17,017 bases of DNA from contig JBDQGZ010000028.1 in assembly GCA_040265115.1 (NCBI GenBank), positions 1-17,017 of the forward strand, read 5' to 3'. The translations under genes and the position numbers were made by a program. The stretch comes from M55B157 sp040265115. Lineage in GTDB: Bacteria; Actinomycetota; Actinomycetes; S36-B12. Shown here one piece after another: positions 13,250-17,017 of the stretch. The notes below the pieces were generated by a model that saw only the letters and a program-made list of their open reading frames with translations, had not been told where the DNA came from and ran no database searches. Each line of letters opens with the position of its first letter. Positions within the stretch are counted from its first letter, which is position 1.

Positions 13250-14565
13250 CAGGCCCCCAGGTCGGTGAAAGCGGCTTCCTCGAGTCGGACCTTCATGGCG
13301 GAGAGGAATCGGGCGGCATCGGCTCCATCGACGATGCGATGGTCGTAGGTCAGGGCGAGGTAGACCATCGACCGAACCGCGATGACGTCGCCGCCGGTCT
13401 CGTCAGCGACCACGACCGGGCGCTTGACGACCGAGCCCGTGCCCAGGATCGCCACCTGCGGCTGGTTGATGATGGGGGTGTCGAACAGGGCGCCCCTGCT
13501 GCCGGTGTTGGTGATGGTGAACGTGCCTCCGGAGAGCTCGTCGGGGGCGACCTTGTTCGTGCGGGTCCGATCCGCGAGGTCGGCGATTCGCCTGGCCATC
13601 CCGGCCACGTTGAGGTCTCCGGCCCCACGAACGACGGGAACCAGCAGGCCCCGGTCGGTGTCGACGGCGACACCGAGGTTCACGTCACCGTGGTAGGTGA
13701 CTGTTCCGGCGGCCATATCGAGTGAGGCGTTGACCTGCGGGTAGGCCGCGAGTGCCTCGACCGCGGCGATAGCGAAAAAGGGCAGGAAGGACAGTTTCAC
13801 GCCCTCACGGCGCTCGAAGTCCGCCTTGACCTTGTCGCGCAGGGTCGCGATCCGGGTGACATCCACCTCGACCACCGTCGTGAGCTGGGCCGAGACCCGG
13901 AGCGACTCGGTCATCCGCTCGGCGATGACCCGGCGCAGACGACTCATGGGAGCGGTGGTGCCACGAAGTCCCGCGACCTCCGGGGAGGGGGCGGGGACGG
14001 CGGCAGCCGCGGAGGCGGGCGCAGCAGGAGCCGCAGTTGCCGGCGCAGGTGCCTTGGTGGCTTCCGCGGCAGCAAGAACATCGGCCTTGCGGATCCGTCC
14101 GCCGACACCGGTGCCGGTGATCGTTGTGAGGTCGACACCGTGCTGCGACGCCAACTTCCTCACCAGGGGAGTCACGTAGGGTTCGGCTGAGGCTGCTGAT
14201 GTCGGAGCTGCGGGGGTCTGAGCCGGGGGAGTCGGCTCCGGTGCGGGTGCAGCGGTCGGCGCTTCCACAGGGGGCACCACGGCCGCGGGAGCCGGGACAG
14301 GTGCGGCGGGTGCCGGCGCTACAGCCCCGGCGACACCGATGAGTCCGAGGCGTCCGCCGACCTCGATGGTGGCGTCCTCGGGTGCGTCGATGGAGAGTAG
14401 GACACCGCTGGCGGGTGCGGGGATCTCGGTGTCGACCTTGTCGGTGGAGACCTCGAGAAGGGGCTCGTCGGCGTTGACGGTGTCGCCGACGTTCTTCAAC
14501 CACCGGGTGACGGTGCCCTCGGTGACGCTCTCCCCTAGTTGGGGCATCGTGACCGGAACCGGCAT
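13249..14565 (-). CDS. sucB: 2-oxo acid dehydrogenase E2 (dihydrolipoamide acyltransferase), single lipoyl domain
   Basis: E2 core of the pyruvate and/or 2-oxoglutarate dehydrogenase complex; it transfers the acyl group from lipoamide to CoA. The single lipoyl domain (1-77) has the lipoylation lysine K43 in STDKVDTEI. An Ala/Pro-rich swinging linker (82-126) leads to the peripheral-subunit-binding domain (129-167, YVTPLVRKLAS and GTGVGGRIRKADVL). A second Ala/Pro linker and the acyltransferase domain (about 203-435) follow. H409 and D413 in YDHRIVDG are catalytic. Actinobacterial SucB proteins are often longer, with two lipoyl domains; this one has 438 residues and one. It lies downstream of lpd, with 57 bases between. 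AAGGAG ends 6 bases before the ATG. Pyruvate versus 2-oxoglutarate specificity cannot be settled by eye. Confidence 0.92.
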   Translation of the reverse strand: MPVPVTMPQLGESVTEGTVTRWLKNVGDTVNADEPLLEVSTDKVDTEIPAPASGVLLSIDAPEDATIEVGGRLGLIGVAGAVAPAPAAPVPAPAAVVPPVEAPTAAPAPEPTPPAQTPAAPTSAASAEPYVTPLVRKLASQHGVDLTTITGTGVGGRIRKADVLAAAEATKAPAPATAAPAAPASAAAAVPAPSPEVAGLRGTTAPMSRLRRVIAERMTESLRVSAQLTTVVEVDVTRIATLRDKVKADFERREGVKLSFLPFFAIAAVEALAAYPQVNASLDMAAGTVTYHGDVNLGVAVDTDRGLLVPVVRGAGDLNVAGMARRIADLADRTRTNKVAPDELSGGTFTITNTGSRGALFDTPIINQPQVAILGTGSVVKRPVVVADETGGDVIAVRSMVYLALTYDHRIVDGADAARFLSAMKVRLEEAAFTDLGA

Positions 14566-14571
14566 GGAGAT

Positions 14572-14577
14572 CTCCTT
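14572..14577 (-). promoter_or_regulatory. Ribosome binding site of sucB
   Basis: AAGGAG on the minus strand, 6 bases before the ATG at 14565. It confirms the start and shows sucB does not depend on coupling to lpd. Confidence 0.8.
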
Positions 14578-14585
14578 CGTCGTGA

Positions 14586-14607
14586 CCCGCCCGGGGGATC
14601 GGACGGG
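14586..14607 (-). other. Short GC-rich hairpin in the lpd-sucB gap
   Basis: In the minus-strand transcript CCCGUCC can pair with GGGCGGG (seven pairs, one a U-G wobble) around an 8-base loop. It begins 15 bases after the lpd stop and ends just before the sucB ribosome site. No run of U follows, so it is not a classical terminator; it may affect RNA stability between the two genes or be coincidental in GC-rich DNA. Confidence 0.3.
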
Positions 14608-14622
14608 ACGTTCGGGTGTTCG

Positions 14623-16008
14623 TCAGGCGTGTGCGTGCAGGGGCTTGCCAGCGAGTGCGAGGTGGGCCTCGCCCATCGCCTCGTTCTGGGTCGGGTGAGC
14701 ATGGATCAGGGTGGCCACATCCTCGGGGTAGGCCTCCCAGTTCACGATGGCCTGGGCCTCGCCGATCTGCTCGCCGATACGTGAGCCGATCATGTGGACC
14801 CCGATGACCGGACCATCCTTGAGTTGCACGAGCTTGATGAATCCGGTGGTGGCCAGAATCTGGCTCTTCCCGTTTCCACCGAGGTTGTACTCATAGACCG
14901 TGACGTTGTCGTCGCCATGCTTGTCGCGAGCCTGTGCCTCGGTGAGACCCACCGAGCCGATTTCCGGCTCGGAGTAGGTGACCTTGGGGATCGTGACGTC
15001 ATCGATGGGGCGCGGGTTCAGGCCGGCAATATGCTCGGCGACGAAGATGCCGTGGGCAAAGCCTCGGTGGGCCAACTGAAGGCCCGGTGTGATGTCGCCT
15101 ACGGCGAAGACGCCCGGCACGTTCGTCTGGAGGTAGTTGTCGACGAGGACGAACCCTCGATCCATCGCGACACCCGCTTGTTCATAGCCCAGGCCCTCGG
15201 TGCGTGGGCCACGGCCGACCGCCACGAGGAGGACATCCGCCTCCATCGTGGTCCCGTCCTCGAGAGTGACGTGGACGCCACGGTCATCTTGCATAGCCGA
15301 GGCGAAACGCACACCGGTGGAAAAGGCGATGCCACGCTTGCGATAGGCCCGCTCGAATGCCTTCGAGATGGCCTCATCCTCAGCAGGCACGAGCCGAGGC
15401 AGAGCCTCGACGATACGCACATCGGTGCCGAAGGAGCGCCACACACTGGCGAACTCCACGCCGATGACGCCTCCGCCGAGCACGATCACGGAGTTGGGCA
15501 CATAGTCGAGGTTCAGCGCCTGGTCGGAGGTCATGATCCGACCCCCTATGTCGAGGCCGGGGAGGCTGCGCGCGTAGGAGCCAGTGGCGAGCACGACATG
15601 ACGGCCTGTGTAGGTGGTGCCGTCGACCTCCACCGTGGTGGGGGAGGTGAGCCGGCCGTACCCCTCGACGTAGGTGACATCGCGACTCTTCACCAGGCCC
15701 TGCAGGCCTTTGTAGAGGCGACCCACGACGCCGTCGCGGTAGGAGTTCACCGCGGGCATGTCGATTCCCTCGAGGCTCGCCTTGACGCCGAAGTGGCCGC
15801 TGTCGCGCGCAGCATCAGCGACCTCGGCCGCGTGGAGCAGCGCCTTGGTGGGAATGCAACCACGATGCAGGCAGGTGCCGCCCAGCTTGTCGGCCTCGAT
15901 GAGGATGACCGATAGGCCGAGTTGAGAGGCGCGCAGAGCACAGGCGTAGCCGCCACTGCCCCCGCCCAGGATGACGATGTCGGCGCTGGTGGAATCGGCG
16001 CTGGTCAT
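14623..16008 (-). CDS. lpdA: Dihydrolipoamide dehydrogenase (E3)
   Basis: E3 flavoprotein that reoxidises dihydrolipoamide and reduces NAD+ in 2-oxo acid dehydrogenase complexes. From the chosen start there are 461 residues, the normal length. ILGGGSGGYACAL (13-25) binds FAD. GGTCLHRGCIPTKALL holds the redox disulfide C46/C51. GGGVIG (178-183) binds NAD. H438 and E443 in HAHPTQNEAMGEAH form the catalytic dyad contributed by the partner chain. A GTG start at 16059 would add 17 residues without similarity to the family and would run through the leader dyad; the ATG at 16008 with GAGGAG just before it is preferred, although its spacing (3 bases) is tight. It sits between pepA and sucB on one strand, consistent with a shared transcript. 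Confidence 0.95.
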   Translation of the reverse strand: MTSADSTSADIVILGGGSGGYACALRASQLGLSVILIEADKLGGTCLHRGCIPTKALLHAAEVADAARDSGHFGVKASLEGIDMPAVNSYRDGVVGRLYKGLQGLVKSRDVTYVEGYGRLTSPTTVEVDGTTYTGRHVVLATGSYARSLPGLDIGGRIMTSDQALNLDYVPNSVIVLGGGVIGVEFASVWRSFGTDVRIVEALPRLVPAEDEAISKAFERAYRKRGIAFSTGVRFASAMQDDRGVHVTLEDGTTMEADVLLVAVGRGPRTEGLGYEQAGVAMDRGFVLVDNYLQTNVPGVFAVGDITPGLQLAHRGFAHGIFVAEHIAGLNPRPIDDVTIPKVTYSEPEIGSVGLTEAQARDKHGDDNVTVYEYNLGGNGKSQILATTGFIKLVQLKDGPVIGVHMIGSRIGEQIGEAQAIVNWEAYPEDVATLIHAHPTQNEAMGEAHLALAGKPLHAHA

Positions 16009-16023
16009 GGGCTCCTCGTCACT

Positions 16024-16056
16024 GAAGGATTCGGGTGTCGATGGGACACATCCTTC
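16024..16056 (-). promoter_or_regulatory. Long imperfect dyad / hairpin in the lpd leader
   Basis: Two nested inverted repeats are perfect: GAAGGAT (16024-16030) with ATCCTTC (16050-16056), and GTGTC (16035-16039) with GACAC (16045-16049). The loop is GATGG (16040-16044) and the only asymmetry is a 4-base bulge (16031-16034). The 12 paired positions lie wholly between the pepA stop and the lpd start, 15 bases before the lpd ATG. There is no U-run, so it is not a simple terminator. It could be an RNA structure affecting lpd translation or a DNA operator. Confidence 0.5.
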
Positions 16057-16077
16057 CACGCGGGGTGCGCGACCGCG

Positions 16078-17017
16078 CTAGGGGAGGCGCCCCTGTGCCG
16101 CGTCGATCGCCAACTGGATAAAGGTGCGAACGGCCGACCCGGTCCCACCCTTGGGTGTGTATCCGTGCGGACCACCGTCATTGAAGGCGGGACCGGCGAT
16201 ATCCAGGTGGGCCCATCGCGTTCCCTGGGGGATGAAGTCGCGGAGGAACGCGGCAGCGGAGAGCATGCCGCCCTTGCCATCACCGATGTTCTTGATGTCG
16301 GCGATGTGGGAGTCGAGGGTTCCGCGGGACTCCTCAGGGATGGGCACATGCCACATCGTTTCCCCGGCGCGCTGGGAGGACTCCCAGACCGCGACCCGCA
16401 CGTGGTCGTCATTCGCCATGATCCCGGCGGTGCGATCCCCCAGGGCGACGACGGCAGCACCGGTCAACGTCGCGGCATCGACGATGAGATCGGGCGAGTC
16501 CTCCGTAGCGCGTACCAGGGCGTCGGCCAGGATGAGTCGGCCCTCGGCGTCGGTGTTGAGAACCTCGACCGTGCGCCCGCCGTAGATCGTGATCACGTCG
16601 CCAGGGCGCTGCGCCTTTCCGCTGGGCATGTTCTCCGCGGTGGGGATCCAGCCGACGACCTCGACGGGCAGTTCCATGCGTGCGATCGCCGTGACCGCGG
16701 CGATGACTGCGGCAGCACCGCTCATGTCGCATTTCATCGTCTCCATCGCCTTCGGAGGCTTCAGGGAGAGTCCACCCGAATCGAAGGTGATGCCCTTGCC
16801 GACGAAGGCAAGGGAGGCCACGGGTTCGGCAGGGGTGTAGCGCATGGAGACTAGGCGCGGTGGGTTCGCCGATCCCTGTCCCACAGCGGTGATGCCCCCG
16901 AATCCACCCTCGATGAGATCCTCCTCGTCGAGGACCTCGATGGAGATGTCGAGATCAGCGGCGGCGTCGATGGCTGCCTGGGCAATCCCCGCGCGGGATC
17001 TGGTGAACACCCCACCC
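16078..17017 (-). CDS. pepA: Leucyl aminopeptidase (M17), 5' partial
   Basis: Cytosolic two-metal aminopeptidase that releases N-terminal residues from peptides. The frame is open to the window end, so the N-terminal domain and the start of the catalytic domain (about 180-200 residues) are missing. Counting from the codon at 17008-17010, the metal-site residues are K72 and D77 in GKGITFDSGG, D95 in MKCDMSGAA, and D154 and E156 in NTDAEGRL. K84 and R158 match the catalytic lysine and the bicarbonate-binding arginine. All are intact, and the C-terminus has the normal family ending. It is upstream of lpd on the same strand with a 69-base gap, an order conserved in many actinobacteria. Confidence 0.95.
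   Translation of the reverse strand, partial: GGVFTRSRAGIAQAAIDAAADLDISIEVLDEEDLIEGGFGGITAVGQGSANPPRLVSMRYTPAEPVASLAFVGKGITFDSGGLSLKPPKAMETMKCDMSGAAAVIAAVTAIARMELPVEVVGWIPTAENMPSGKAQRPGDVITIYGGRTVEVLNTDAEGRLILADALVRATEDSPDLIVDAATLTGAAVVALGDRTAGIMANDDHVRVAVWESSQRAGETMWHVPIPEESRGTLDSHIADIKNIGDGKGGMLSAAAFLRDFIPQGTRWAHLDIAGPAFNDGGPHGYTPKGGTGSAVRTFIQLAIDAAQGRLP

Noticed and set aside
14794..15915. 373-codon open frame on + opposite lpd
   Set aside because: Antisense shadow of a strongly conserved gene in codon-biased DNA; no recognisable motif or start signal.
16009..16059. Longer lpd start at GTG 16059
   Set aside because: The additional 17 residues do not resemble the family N-terminus, no ribosome site precedes it, and it would translate through the leader dyad.
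15922..16854. 310-codon open frame on + opposite pepA
   Set aside because: Antisense shadow; all catalytic motifs are in the minus-strand frame.

Overview
The window is a gene-dense, GC-rich chromosomal segment from an actinobacterium (Actinomycetota). Pointers are the pepA-lpd-sucB-TIGR01777 order, a DUF3040 membrane protein directly after dinB, frequent GTG starts and ATGA/GTGA/TGATG start-stop overlaps. The order or genus cannot be fixed from the sequence alone. I see no mobile element, CRISPR array, rRNA or tRNA. No stretch without a gene exceeds about 120 bases.

Layout. (1) 1-4196 (+): an error-prone-type DNA polymerase III alpha subunit, cut by the window start, is coupled by an ATGA overlap to a catalytically complete Y-family polymerase, DinB. 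The polymerase gene carries three short in-frame tandem repeats. (2) 4269-4697 (+): a DUF3040 membrane protein, whose 3' end overlaps the next gene tail to tail. (3) 9301-4633 (-): a MoxR ATPase / DUF58 / transglutaminase-DUF4129 membrane protein operon, with start and stop codons overlapping at each junction. (4) 9381-9908 (+): a lone MaoC-type hot-dog protein. (5) 11924-9913 (-): an FAD-dependent amine-oxidase-like enzyme coupled to an S51 family peptidase. (6) 12045-12365 (+): a small hypothetical protein with one C-terminal membrane segment. (7) 17017-12362 (-): leucyl aminopeptidase (cut by the window end), dihydrolipoamide dehydrogenase, a 2-oxo acid dehydrogenase E2 with a single lipoyl domain, and a TIGR01777 epimerase.

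How they work together. Block 1 looks like a translesion-synthesis pair, and both polymerases show a candidate sliding-clamp motif. Block 3 is the widespread MoxR/DUF58/TgpA arrangement, probably a membrane-linked protein remodelling and processing unit with unknown substrate. Block 7 supplies the E2 and E3 subunits of pyruvate and/or 2-oxoglutarate dehydrogenase; E1 is not in view.

No wholly new system is evident. The best second looks are the tandem repeats in the polymerase gene, a long imperfect dyad in the leader of lpd, the divergent control region at 11925-12044 and the small membrane protein it faces.
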